Origin: Candidatus Rhodoferax odensensis
GTDB lineage: Bacteria; Pseudomonadota; Gammaproteobacteria; Burkholderiales; Burkholderiaceae_C
Reading direction: 5' to 3'
Length of the DNA stretch: 64,000 nt
NCBI GenBank assembly: GCA_016718405.1
Contig: JADKDJ010000033.1
Span: 248,001-312,000 of the forward strand
Shown here: piece after piece, positions 1 to 7,978 of the stretch
Layout: every line of letters starts with the position of its first letter
Position numbering within the stretch: the first letter of the stretch is position 1
Notes under the pieces: generated by a model
Told to the model about the DNA's origin: nothing
Seen by the model: only the letters and a program-made list of their open reading frames with translations
Database searches by the model: none
Position numbers and translations under genes: made by a program

Positions 1-1225
1 CCACCTTGTGCGCCTCGTTGCAGGCCTCATCAAAACGCTTCCACAGGCCATGATTGGGCACGCCACCCTGGTCTGTCTGCTTCCACTGTTCGCGCACGGC
101 TCGCAGCGTCTCTTGCATCTTGCGCCCGCCGATCGCCTGGCCATCTGGGCGCTTGAGCAAACCCTCGGCCTTGGCGACCAATTCCTCGCGCAACTGATCG
201 GCACGCCAGCGCTGCCACCCCTCAAGTTCACCAGCCGCCGCCAGGGCGGCGTGGGCTTGGTTCTCCAACTTGTCGTCGATGATCTTGCCAAACTCTTTGA
301 GCGCGTTGCGCAGCGCCGCAGCAGCACCGGCGCTGGCCTTGCCATGACCCTGCGCCACTTCGAGCTCCAGCTTGGTCAGCGCCTCACGCACCACCAACAG
401 CGCGCGAGCCTTCAGCTCCGGGTCTATCTTGGGCTTCTGAGGCTTGGTCGGGGCGTCAACGGGCACGCCACGCGCGCTACGCAATTGGTCCGCCCAGACC
501 TGAACCGGTGGCAAGGGCGCAGCAACATCGTCCGCCGCGGCAACCGCCAGCGCCAATGCGCTGTTGAAGGCATCCCACACCACCAACAACTGCGCGCGCG
601 AAGCCTCAAGCAAGGGCGGGAACTTGATGTCGACACTCAGCCAGTTGGCATCGGCCAGGAGCACAGTCGCTTGGGTTTGCCAATGGTCGACATCACTGCG
701 CAGCGCATCCCACACCGCCTGCGCATCCCGCCAAGACTTGGTCGACAGGACTTCGATACGCTGCGCCAGCAGCACCGCAGCCTCGCGTTGAACTTGCACG
801 CGATGCTGCAGGTCTTCAATCACCTTAACCCGCTCGGCCAACTGCGCCTTGAGCGTTGCAAGGGGCTCCTTGCTCAAAGGCGCGCCAGCCTTGGCTGCGT
901 CGCGCTGCCACGCCAAGGCATCGGCAATATTCAGTTTGGGAACAGCAATCAGGCTTTGTGCCTTGGTCGCCCATTCCGCGGCGATGACTTCCTGCCCCTT
1001 GCTGCGCTTGATCTCGTCGAGCTTCTCCCGTAACAGCTTGGCGGCGCCCTTATCCTTGACGCTGAGCTCCTTGAACACCAGTTGCATCTGCTCGACACTG
1101 GGCTCGCTGGCCAGCCAATCCCGAATTCTCGCAGTGCGGTCCCCTGAGGTATGCGCGGAGAAGGCCCCGCCAGTTACGACGTCCAGCGGATGAGGTTCAT
1201 TTGTTTTGATGGCGGCTTGGTTCAC
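1..1225 (-). CDS. DUF349 domain-containing protein (C-terminus off left edge)
   Basis: Reading leftwards, an open frame runs from about 1318 to the window edge without a stop. It contains the DUF349 signature near its visible end (LRAVREQWKQTDQGG, then LWKRFDEACNEAHK), preceded by a long helical, Ala/Leu/Lys-rich region. The segment HPLDVVTGGAFSA followed by RIRDWLASEP resembles the N-terminal part of this family in Comamonadaceae as I recall it. The start is uncertain: GTG at 1225 is taken, TTG at 1276 is possible, and the first in-frame ATG (1087) would cut conserved sequence. No good ribosome-binding site precedes any of them, so an N-terminal indel is conceivable. The molecular function of DUF349 proteins is not established from sequence. 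Confidence 0.8.
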   Translation of the reverse strand, partial: MNQAAIKTNEPHPLDVVTGGAFSAHTSGDRTARIRDWLASEPSVEQMQLVFKELSVKDKGAAKLLREKLDEIKRSKGQEVIAAEWATKAQSLIAVPKLNIADALAWQRDAAKAGAPLSKEPLATLKAQLAERVKVIEDLQHRVQVQREAAVLLAQRIEVLSTKSWRDAQAVWDALRSDVDHWQTQATVLLADANWLSVDIKFPPLLEASRAQLLVVWDAFNSALALAVAAADDVAAPLPPVQVWADQLRSARGVPVDAPTKPQKPKIDPELKARALLVVREALTKLELEVAQGHGKASAGAAAALRNALKEFGKIIDDKLENQAHAALAAAGELEGWQRWRADQLREELVAKAEGLLKRPDGQAIGGRKMQETLRAVREQWKQTDQGGVPNHGLWKRFDEACNEAHKV

Positions 1226-1440
1226 TTCGGGTGCTTCGCAAGATGGGTTGACGGGGAAAGCGCTTGGGCGCCCCAAAAAGGGCGGGGCCTGTCCCCACCT
1301 CTGACTGCGACAAAGGCGCTATTTTCACCGCTATTTGCTTCGGCAGCCCATTTTGCAAGCTGCGCACGTACCAACACACTCGACCAACACCAGTTCCTGG
1401 CGGACTGCTTCTATATAGAACAGTGCTGGAACGCCCCATA

Positions 1441-1483
1441 AAGAAAGCCCGGTCGGTCGGCTCAAAGCCTGCCCGCCGGGCTT
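1441..1483 (-). terminator. Rho-independent terminator candidate, minus strand
   Basis: Complementary arms AAGCCCGG (1445-1452) and CCGGGCTT (1476-1483) form a GC-rich hairpin. Read on the minus strand it is followed by TTTCTT, the usual poly-U side; on the plus strand there is no T-run. It lies upstream of the minus-strand DUF349 gene, so it would end a transcript made from the 1484-1700 region, either a small RNA or an attenuated leader. Confidence 0.45.
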
Positions 1484-1700
1484 GACGGCTGACCAAAGGT
1501 CCGTGCCGTCTTGGGTACGCAAGAGGGAGAGTTACGTCCCTCAGTGCGCTGGAAGCAAGAGATTGCTCCCGTGAATCGCCGGGGCCGCTTTATCACAGCT
1601 ACCCGAGGGTAGGGACTGGCTACTGCCGACTTGTTGCCTGAACTTTCAGGCAGTCTCAGTCTAGGCACTCCAACCTCGGAAATCAAATTGATTTTTCAAT
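1484..1700 (-). ncRNA. Possible structured RNA or leader (unidentified)
   Basis: Four compact stems occur in series: GCCTGAA/TTCAGGC (1636-1651), CTACCC/GGGTAG (1599-1612), an 8-bp stem with a TCTC loop on the minus strand (1551-1570), and GAGGGA/TCCCTC (1523-1542). A terminator-like hairpin on the minus strand follows. I compared it from memory with 6S RNA, tmRNA, RNase P, SRP RNA and the common riboswitches and could not match any. Strand is inferred only from the T-run of the terminal hairpin, and no promoter was identified. Confidence 0.2.
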
Positions 1701-1819
1701 CAAACGCCGACGGCTCATTGAGGCCAATCGGGCATGGGGCAACGCTTTGCCGACCTTGTCCAGGCCAAACACCTGCTATTTGTCAGATCAAAGTGGAATA
1801 AGAAGTCTATTCAATATTG

Positions 1820-1849
1820 TTGACTGCGTATATTTAACCCCCCTAGAAT
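1820..1849 (+). promoter_or_regulatory. Sigma70-like promoter upstream of lytic transglycosylase
   Basis: TTGACT (1820-1825) and TAGAAT (1844-1849) are separated by 18 bases, close to the sigma70 consensus. The surrounding sequence is more AT-rich than the rest of the window. The predicted transcript would carry an unusually long leader of about 180 bases before the start at 2038. Confidence 0.5.
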
Positions 1850-2037
1850 CCGCCCATCCCAGACAAGCTCTAGGGATAACCCGAACCCGCTGCCGAACCC
1901 GGCATATTCGATTTGCGCCCAAAGTCTGGATGACGCGGTGCATGGAATCGATGGCGTACCAACCCAAACGGGGCAACTCCGTTGATGACACTGCCTGCAG
2001 TGACCCAACAACGATCCTCGTGCAAGAAGGAAGAGCT

Positions 2038-2856
2038 ATGACAGCGTCTCAAAAACTGACTCAGGGCCTGCGAACGTTCGCGAGCGATATCGCCCAAGGA
2101 TTCTTTGAAGTTACCCACAACGGTTTCGCCCTACTGGGCCTGGCCGTCATGTGCACCATCATTACCCTGACGGCGCGACCCGATCTGCGCGAAGCCGGGG
2201 AGGTTCAACTGATGAGCTGGCTGCAGGCCCGCCAACCAGTGGTAGGCCTGGCCGAGGCGAACATCGACGCGATCGACCGGGCCACCGCCACCGACCCACA
2301 AGATCTGCCCAAGCAACAGGCTACGGTTGCGTTCTGGCTGAGCAAGAAGTACCGTGTCGCCCCGGAACCCATCGGCGCATTGGTGGCGGAGGCCTACGAA
2401 ATTGGGCAACGCACCAAGCTCGATCCGACCTTGATCCTCGCCGTGATGGCGGTCGAGTCCGGATTCAACCCCTTTGCCCAAAGTCCGGTCGGCGCGCAGG
2501 GTCTGATGCAGGTCATGACCAAGGTCCACAGCGACAAGTACGAGAGCTTCGGCGGAAGACTTGCCGCGTTTGACCCCCTGACCAACCTGCGCGTTGGTGC
2601 CAAGGTTTTGCAGGAATGCATCCGCCGCGCCGGCTCAGTGCAGGGCGGTCTTCGCTATTACGTGGGAGCAGCCAACTTGGAAGACGACAACGGGTACGCA
2701 GACAAGGTCATGGCCGAGCACCAACGACTCCAGGGCGTCGCAACAGGTCGCGCGCTTGTACCCGCTACCGTACAGGCGGTGCCGGTCATCGCGCGGCCCA
2801 AGTCTGAGCCCGTGGCAGAGCCGGAACAGTTGGCTGCAGCCGTCAATCTGTCTTGA
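2038..2856 (+). CDS. Membrane-anchored lytic transglycosylase (SLT domain)
   Basis: A 272-residue protein with one N-terminal membrane segment (about residues 28-44) and a periplasmic Slt-type goose-lysozyme-like domain in the second half. The catalytic Glu lies in MAVESGFNPFAQSP, followed by the family motif GAQGLMQVM, with a later YYVGAAN segment. Such enzymes cleave the MurNAc-GlcNAc bond of peptidoglycan to give 1,6-anhydro products. The start ATG at 2038 is preceded by GAAGGAAG at proper spacing; the frame stays open upstream to 1747, but that extension has no ribosome-binding site or recognisable sequence. The Pro/Val-rich tail (about the last 35 residues) looks disordered. It is probably monocistronic. 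Confidence 0.9.
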   Translation: MTASQKLTQGLRTFASDIAQGFFEVTHNGFALLGLAVMCTIITLTARPDLREAGEVQLMSWLQARQPVVGLAEANIDAIDRATATDPQDLPKQQATVAFWLSKKYRVAPEPIGALVAEAYEIGQRTKLDPTLILAVMAVESGFNPFAQSPVGAQGLMQVMTKVHSDKYESFGGRLAAFDPLTNLRVGAKVLQECIRRAGSVQGGLRYYVGAANLEDDNGYADKVMAEHQRLQGVATGRALVPATVQAVPVIARPKSEPVAEPEQLAAAVNLS

Positions 2857-2937
2857 CCGGCGAACGATCCAAAGCCAACCGAGGTCGCCAAGGCACTCGG
2901 TCACGGCGAGCGCCCGAGCCACAGGTTAAACTCCGGG

Positions 2938-3055
2938 GGCACGCAACTGGCGATAGGCGCTCAAGGCTCAAATTTGCAGCGCTGACGTGGGACCACCACG
3001 GGGAAGCGTGCCGCATGGCCCCACCGGACAATGCGATTAGCCGTTCGCCTGGGCA
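2938..3055 (+). promoter_or_regulatory. ZTP (pfl-motif) riboswitch upstream of glyA
   Basis: All conserved blocks of the ZTP/ZMP aptamer occur in order. They are the P1 strand GGCACGC (2938-2944) pairing with GCGTGCC (3006-3012), AACTGGCG directly after P1, the P2 hairpin region ending CCACGGGGAAGCG, and the 3' block AGCCGTTCGCCTGGGCA ending at 3055. The loop side of P2 is enlarged by an extra hairpin (GCGCT...AGCGC, about 2958-2982). ZTP riboswitches sense purine-intermediate build-up under 10-formyl-THF shortage and usually switch on one-carbon genes such as glyA, which is the gene immediately downstream. Confidence 0.9.
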
Positions 3056-3057
3056 GC

Positions 3058-3084
3058 CCTTGTTTCATGTCACATGAAACAAGG
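3058..3084 (+). promoter_or_regulatory. Perfect 27-bp palindrome between aptamer and glyA
   Basis: CCTTGTTTCATGT (3058-3070) and ACATGAAACAAGG (3072-3084) are exact reverse complements around one central base, C3071. The palindrome begins three bases after the ZTP aptamer and ends 22 bases before the glyA start. It has no following T-run, so it is not a normal intrinsic terminator. It could be the folding partner of the riboswitch expression platform, or a DNA operator for a dimeric repressor (its core TTTCATG/CATGAAA). The sequence alone does not decide. Confidence 0.75.
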
Positions 3085-3106
3085 CACATCGTCTTTAAGG
3101 ACTGCC

Positions 3107-4351
3107 ATGTACCACCGCAACATCCTCGTCGAGCAAACCGATCCTGAACTCTGGGCCGCCATCGTGGCCGAGAACGCCCGCCAGGAACACCACATCGAGC
3201 TGATCGCCAGCGAAAACTACGCCTCGCCTGCCGTCATGGCAGCGCAGGGCTCGCAACTCACCAACAAATACGCCGAGGGTTACCCCGGCAAACGCTATTA
3301 CGGTGGCTGTGAACACGTGGACGTAGCCGAGCAATTGGCGATTGACCGGGTCAAGCAGATCTTTGGCGCCGAGGCCGCCAACGTGCAACCGCATTGCGGC
3401 GCTTCCGCCAACGAAGCGGTCTTCCTGGCCTTCCTCAAACCCGGCGACACCATCATGGGCATGAGCCTGGCCGAAGGCGGCCACCTGACGCATGGCATGG
3501 CGCTCAACATCAGCGGCAAGTGGTTCAACGTGGTGAGCTACGGCCTCAACGCCAAGGAAGAAATCGACTACGACGCCATGGAGCGCAAGGCCCATGAGAC
3601 CAAACCCAAGCTCATCATCGCCGGCGCCTCGGCCTACGCCCTGGCCATCGACTTTGAACGCTTCGCCAAGGTGGCCAAGGACGTGGGCGCCATCTTCATG
3701 GTGGACATGGCGCACTACGCCGGCCTGATTGCGGCCGGCATTTACCCCAACCCGGTGCCGCACGCCGACGTGGTGACCTCGACCACGCACAAGAGCCTGC
3801 GCGGCCCGCGCGGCGGCATCATCCTGATGAAGGCCGAGCACGAGAAAGCCATCAACAGCGCCATCTTCCCCGGCCTGCAGGGCGGCCCGCTGATGCACGT
3901 GATTGCCGCCAAGGCGGTGGCGTTCAAAGAGGCGTTGGCGCCTGAGTTCAAGCTGTACCAGCAACAAGTGCTGAAAAACGCCCAGATCGTGGCCCAGACC
4001 CTGACCGAGCGCGGCCTGCGCATTGTGAGCGGGCGGACCGAGAGCCACCTCATGCTGGTGGACCTGCGCGCCAAGGGCATCACCGGCAAAGAAGCCGAGG
4101 CCGTGCTGGGCAGCGCCCACATGACCATCAACAAGAACGCCATCCCCAACGACCCGGAAAAACCCATGGTCACCAGCGGCGTGCGCATTGGCACACCGGC
4201 CATGACCACGCGTGGCTTCAGGGACGAGGAGGCGCGTTTCACCGCCAACCTGATCGCCGATGTGCTGGACAACCCGCGCGACGCGGCCAACATTGAGGCG
4301 GTGCGGGCCAAGGTCAACACCCTCACCGCCCGCTTCCCGGTCTACGGCTAA
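3107..4351 (+). CDS. glyA: Serine hydroxymethyltransferase
   Basis: The 414-residue length is typical. The cytosolic PLP enzyme interconverts serine and glycine, producing 5,10-methylene-THF. The PLP-binding lysine is residue 229 in STTHKSLRGPRGG; IASENYAS near the N-terminus and GGCEHVDVAE are family motifs. The start is ATG 3107 (MYHRN), preceded by AAGGA with proper spacing; the frame is open 11 codons further but that ATG (3074) lies inside the palindrome. The ZTP riboswitch 50 bases upstream indicates folate-stress control. nrdR follows after 9 bases, probably co-transcribed. Confidence 0.98.
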   Translation: MYHRNILVEQTDPELWAAIVAENARQEHHIELIASENYASPAVMAAQGSQLTNKYAEGYPGKRYYGGCEHVDVAEQLAIDRVKQIFGAEAANVQPHCGASANEAVFLAFLKPGDTIMGMSLAEGGHLTHGMALNISGKWFNVVSYGLNAKEEIDYDAMERKAHETKPKLIIAGASAYALAIDFERFAKVAKDVGAIFMVDMAHYAGLIAAGIYPNPVPHADVVTSTTHKSLRGPRGGIILMKAEHEKAINSAIFPGLQGGPLMHVIAAKAVAFKEALAPEFKLYQQQVLKNAQIVAQTLTERGLRIVSGRTESHLMLVDLRAKGITGKEAEAVLGSAHMTINKNAIPNDPEKPMVTSGVRIGTPAMTTRGFRDEEARFTANLIADVLDNPRDAANIEAVRAKVNTLTARFPVYG

Positions 4352-4360
4352 AAACCCGGT

Positions 4361-4810
4361 ATGAAGTGCCCGTTTTGCAGTCATTCGGAAACCCAGGTGG
4401 TTGAAACCCGAGTGTCGGAGGACGGGGACTTCATCCGCAGACGCCGCCAGTGCGGCGCCTGCGAAAAGCGCTTTACCACCTACGAGCGCCCCGACGTGAA
4501 CTTCCCGACTGTCGTCAAGAAGGACGGTCGGCGCATTGAGTTCGACCGCACAAAGCTGCGCGGCTCCATGAACCTGGCGCTGCGCAAACGCCCGGTCAGC
4601 ACCGAGCAAATTGACAGCGCGATTGAGCGAATGGAAGAAAAGCTGCTCAGCCTAGGCGTGCGCGAGATACCCTCGACACGCATCGGCGAACTGGTGATGC
4701 GCGAGCTCAAGAAGCTCGACAAGGTGGCCTACGTCCGCTTTGCCAGCGTCTACCGCAGTTTTGAAGACATTGATGAATTCAAGACGCTGGTCGATGAGGT
4801 CAGGCGCTAG
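4361..4810 (+). CDS. nrdR: Transcriptional repressor NrdR
   Basis: A 149-residue regulator of ribonucleotide reductase genes. The N-terminal zinc ribbon has two Cys pairs (CPFC at residues 3-6 and CGAC near 31-34), followed by an ATP-cone domain beginning VVKKDGRRIEFDR. The protein senses ATP/dATP and represses nrd operons by binding NrdR boxes. Its position just after glyA is widespread in betaproteobacteria and links dTMP/one-carbon supply with dNTP control. Length and both domains are complete. Confidence 0.97.
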   Translation: MKCPFCSHSETQVVETRVSEDGDFIRRRRQCGACEKRFTTYERPDVNFPTVVKKDGRRIEFDRTKLRGSMNLALRKRPVSTEQIDSAIERMEEKLLSLGVREIPSTRIGELVMRELKKLDKVAYVRFASVYRSFEDIDEFKTLVDEVRR

Positions 4811-4902
4811 GCGGTCGCCGACTGCGCGCCGCTCGTCATGCTAGGTCGGCCTTTTGTCAACACCAACCCAGCAACGGTATGCCAACGCACTAGACTCGCC
4901 CC

Positions 4903-5487
4903 ATGACCAAAATGCGTATTTATCCGCGAAGTTCAGGTCGATCCAACGGATTCACCTTGATCGAGTTGATGGTGGTCATTGCCCTGATAGCGATCATCAC
5001 CACCATGGCGGTGCCATCCTGGCAGCGAATGATCGTGTCCAACCGAATTCGCGCGTCAGTCAATGACCTGACCTTGTCAATCCAGTTTGCGCGCTCAGAG
5101 ACTTTGCGGCAAAACGGACCGGTAACGGTGTGCCCCAGCAGCGATGGAGTGAATTGCACGGCGTCGGGTTATGAGGCTGGCTGGATGGTCAAGACCGGCC
5201 TCCCAGCCGTGGCAGCCACAGACAGAATTCTTCAAGACACGCTGCCCAAACAGCGGCTCACCATGGTCGCGGACGCGACCACTGTTGCGGCAGGGGGTTT
5301 GACTTTCCTGCCTAACGGCGCATTGATCGGCACCTTCCCGCAGGGCGTGCGCATTGCGGTCGTAGACGACCCGGCAACGGATACAACACTTGAACGCTAC
5401 ATTTGCATCGCTCGCACGGGTCGCGTTCGGGTTCTCACACAAACGCTGTATGCGGCTCTTCCTGCTGGTGAGTGCGGACCACCTTAA
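4903..5487 (+). CDS. fimT: GspH/FimT-family minor pseudopilin
   Basis: A 194-residue protein with a class III (type IV pilin) signal: basic leader, then G|FTLIELMVVIALIAIITT with Glu5 after the prepilin peptidase site. The C-terminal part contains a GspH-type beta domain and ends with Cys-containing segments (CPSSDGVNC, ERYICIA). It is the first gene of the minor pilin cluster; pilV follows after 3 bases. Two ATGs are possible (4903 or 4912). A weak promoter-like pair (TTGTCA 4854, TATGCC 4878) lies upstream. Predicted role: initiation or priming of type IV pilus assembly. Confidence 0.9.
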   Translation: MTKMRIYPRSSGRSNGFTLIELMVVIALIAIITTMAVPSWQRMIVSNRIRASVNDLTLSIQFARSETLRQNGPVTVCPSSDGVNCTASGYEAGWMVKTGLPAVAATDRILQDTLPKQRLTMVADATTVAAGGLTFLPNGALIGTFPQGVRIAVVDDPATDTTLERYICIARTGRVRVLTQTLYAALPAGECGPP

Positions 5488-5490
5488 GCC

Positions 5491-6096
5491 ATGAAATCCA
5501 CAACATCCAATCAGCTGCATGCCCAGCATCGGCAGCGCGGCGCCACGCTTATCGAAGTGCTGGTCACCATGCTGGTGGTCGCCATCGGTCTAGTTGGTGC
5601 GGCCGGCTTGCAGCTGTCGTCGTCACGTTACCAGCAGACTGCTCACATGCGTAGCCAGGCGGTTGAGGCCGCACAGTTCATCGTGGAGAAGATCCGTGTC
5701 AATGGCAGCGCAACAACTTCGCCGCTTCCGCCAGCACCCGTCAACGCGTATTTGGCTGCCGACGGCTATGCCGCAGCCGCGACCTTGCCAGCCGACCCGG
5801 CTTGTGGGCTTAGTGCACAGCCCGCCTGCAGCCAGTTCTTGGCCGCCCAACGCGACGTCCGGGAATGGCGCCAGGCGCTGCAGCGCTTGCCTGGTGGACG
5901 CGGCGCCATATGGCCAGTTTCATCGGGGGGCTTCACCGATCCTGCGGCGCGACAAGTAGTCGTGATGTGGACCGAAAAGCAACAGAACGAAGCCGGCACC
6001 AACGCGGTACCGAACCCGCTGGACGTCACCGACCCCACTTGCCCCGCTCCATTGGTTGCGGGTGTACGCTGCTTGTCGATGGTGGTTACGCCATGA
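5491..6096 (+). CDS. pilV: Type IV pilus minor pilin PilV
   Basis: A 201-residue prepilin with leader ending QRG|ATLIEVLVTMLVVAIGLVG, carrying Glu5 and the pilin transmembrane helix. The downstream segment GLQLSSSRYQQTAHMRSQAVEAA is typical of PilV. Several Cys residues (CGLSAQPACSQ, CPAP) could form disulfides. The stop overlaps the pilW start (ATGA at 6093-6096), indicating translational coupling. Confidence 0.9.
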   Translation: MKSTTSNQLHAQHRQRGATLIEVLVTMLVVAIGLVGAAGLQLSSSRYQQTAHMRSQAVEAAQFIVEKIRVNGSATTSPLPPAPVNAYLAADGYAAAATLPADPACGLSAQPACSQFLAAQRDVREWRQALQRLPGGRGAIWPVSSGGFTDPAARQVVVMWTEKQQNEAGTNAVPNPLDVTDPTCPAPLVAGVRCLSMVVTP

Positions 6097-7236
6097 ATAT
6101 CGCCAGATCCAGTTATGCCTCCCGTCGCCAGCACGGTGTCACGTTAATCGAGCTAATGGTCAGCATTACCATTGGTTTGTTTATTCTGATTGCCATTGGT
6201 ACTGCCTACATCACCACCACCAGCACGGGTCGCCAGCGTGAAAACCAATCCGAGTTGAACGAGCCAGCACGCATCGTGATGCAGCAGTTGCGCCGCGAGT
6301 TATCTTTAGCAGGCTACGTGGATGTGATGGATCTTGGCGTGAGTGGCTTGCTGCCCGATCCTGATGCCTGGTCCTCTCAAGCCTTTGCGCTGTTTAACCC
6401 CTCCAAGAAAGAAGCATCCAACCTGTTTCAACGCGACCCATTGGCTTACGGCGCGCTCGCGGATCGCACACCGATTGGTCAGTTTTTTCCGGGTCTGGTG
6501 CCAGTTTTTGGTTGTGACGGTGCCATGACAAGTTCGCCCAGCGCAATCGCGGCTTTGAGTAGCGCCGTGTTGGCCTGCGGTGCGGCAGACCCCCAGCGTA
6601 ACAGCCTGCAGGTTGCATATCAGGTAGCCCCGGCAGCCACCAGCACCAACGCGAGCCTGATTGCGCCGTCGGTTGCGACGGGTGAAGGGCTCGATTGCCT
6701 GCAACAACCCTTGCCCGCGACGCCGGTGCTTCCCGGCACGCAATACGTCATCAACCGCTACTTTGTGCAACCCATTGGTGTGGCACCCAACCAAGTCAAC
6801 GAGCTGGTCTGCCAGGGATCCGGGTCGGCAACAGTTGCTCCCATCGCGCGAGGTGTTGAGGAGTTCGTTTTGCGTTACCAGTTGGGTGCGGCCGGTGCCG
6901 CACCGGCTCCCTCCGCATCGGCGCCAGCGCTTATAGCGGCTGGCGGCACCACCGCGCAATACGTCAACGCGACCGATGTCGTTGGACCTCTGGCCTGGTC
7001 GAACGTGACCGCAGTCGAGATCTGCATAGTTTCAGCCACTTCGATCACCGGCGGTCCCGCCGCCGCAGGGACGGTGGATCTTCAGCCGAGTACGCCCGAC
7101 GTGCGCGAGGAATTTGGATGGCACGTTTGCCGCCAACGTGGCACGCATAAATGTCCCGACTCCTGATACCCGTCTATGGAAGCGCTTCACGTCCGTGGTG
7201 TCCGTTCGCAATGCCGTCTTTTCGACCCCCAATTGA
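6093..7236 (+). CDS. pilW: Type IV pilus minor pilin PilW, frameshifted in this sequence
   Basis: The N-terminus is a prepilin signal (RRQHG|VTLIELMVSITIGLFILI) followed by PilW-type sequence (RIVMQQLRRELSLAGY). The uninterrupted frame stops at 7166 with an unrelated tail. Shifting by one base at 7116-7117 (an extra G in TTTGGATGG) lets the protein continue as DGTFAANVAR, then TRLWKRFTSVVSVRN, ending at 7236. That is the expected PilW C-terminus, giving about 380 residues. The corrected stop lies 7 bases before the pilX GTG. The single-base insertion is probably a sequence error. Confidence 0.88.
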
Positions 7237-7243
7237 GTCTGCC

Positions 7244-7957
7244 GTGAAATCAAACTCCAAACAGCAAGGCTTTGTGCTCGTCACAGCACTTATCTTCCTC
7301 ATGGTTTTGTCGGTACTGGGTGTCATGGCCTTGCGCGGTTCGCTGTTCGAGGAGCGATTTGCAGCCAATGATCGCGATCTGGCACTTGCGCGGGAGAATG
7401 CAGAGCTGGCGCTGCGTGATGCCGAGCGGGACATCCTGGGGATTCGTTTCGACGGTCAATTCTGCGTCGGGCTGTGCACCCTTCAAAGGCCAGCTGGAAC
7501 GCGCCCTGCCAACGCTGCGGATGCCCTCACCTTCTGGATATCAACAAATGACGCCGTCAATGACGTGGCGTTCAAAGATGGCGGTTTGTCGGAGCCGCCG
7601 AACAAGCAGGGCGTTTACACCAGGTTGCCAGTGGCTCTGGATCCCAGCCCCGCATGTGTAAAGCCGCTATGGAGTGGCGCCGACTGGAACGACGGCGTGG
7701 CGCGTGCCTGTGACGGCTCTACTACCGTCGCGGTACCGACCGTTGCGTTCGGAACCTTTACCGATGCACCCTTCACCGCAGCCAACGTTCCACGTCCTCG
7801 TTACATGGTTGAGATGTTCACAACAAAGGATTTGAATTTCTCCTCTACCTCAACCAAATTATTCTTTCGGATCACCGCCGTGGGTTTTGGACGAACCACC
7901 GGTGCAGGCGGGGCGCGAACGTCTGTCACCTTGCAGTCCGTCTTTTCACCTCTGTAA
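7244..7957 (+). CDS. pilX: Type IV pilus assembly protein PilX
   Basis: The predicted 237-residue protein begins MKSNSKQQG|FVLVTALIFLMVLSVLGV, a short leader plus hydrophobic helix of the PilX N-terminal family, which commonly lacks Glu5. It is followed by the characteristic ERFAANDRDLALARENAELA segment. The GTG at 7244 is chosen because it gives a normal leader length and starts 7 bases after the corrected pilW stop; the frame is open back to 7151, but that part overlaps pilW. PilX is a minor pilin thought to act with PilY1 at the pilus tip. pilY1 follows after 21 bases. Confidence 0.88.
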   Translation: MKSNSKQQGFVLVTALIFLMVLSVLGVMALRGSLFEERFAANDRDLALARENAELALRDAERDILGIRFDGQFCVGLCTLQRPAGTRPANAADALTFWISTNDAVNDVAFKDGGLSEPPNKQGVYTRLPVALDPSPACVKPLWSGADWNDGVARACDGSTTVAVPTVAFGTFTDAPFTAANVPRPRYMVEMFTTKDLNFSSTSTKLFFRITAVGFGRTTGAGGARTSVTLQSVFSPL

Positions 7958-7978
7958 TTTAACCATCGGGGAAGCACC

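Larger units (their letters stand above)
1226..2037. other. Long intergenic region with hairpins and a promoter
   Basis: About 800 bases without a convincing gene. Short open frames here lack family resemblance or a ribosome-binding site. The stretch holds a series of hairpins at 1445-1483, 1523-1542, 1551-1570, 1599-1612 and 1636-1651, an AT-rich inverted repeat near 1689-1704, and a sigma70-type promoter near 1820-1849 that would serve the downstream lytic transglycosylase. The 190 bases between that promoter and the start at 2038 form a long untranslated leader with no motif I recognise. Confidence 0.6.

Noticed and set aside
8..1033. Plus-strand 341-codon frame over the left edge
   Set aside because: The minus strand here encodes clear DUF349 sequence; the plus frame is its complement.
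1484..1700. 6S RNA, tmRNA, RNase P RNA or SRP RNA in the intergenic region
   Set aside because: Conserved cores of these RNAs were looked for on both strands and not found; only generic hairpins are supported.
1747..2037. N-terminal extension of the lytic transglycosylase
   Set aside because: The extra 97 codons lie partly upstream of or across the predicted promoter, have no similarity to the family, and the ATG at 2038 has a strong ribosome-binding site.
3058..3084. Intrinsic terminator before glyA
   Set aside because: The stem is perfect but AT-rich at the centre and not followed by a T-run (it is followed by CACATCG).
3095..4609. A 504-codon open frame antisense to glyA and nrdR
   Set aside because: It is rich in His/Val/Ala as expected from the complement of GC-rich coding sequence, and it has no family resemblance. 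The plus strand encodes two certain proteins.
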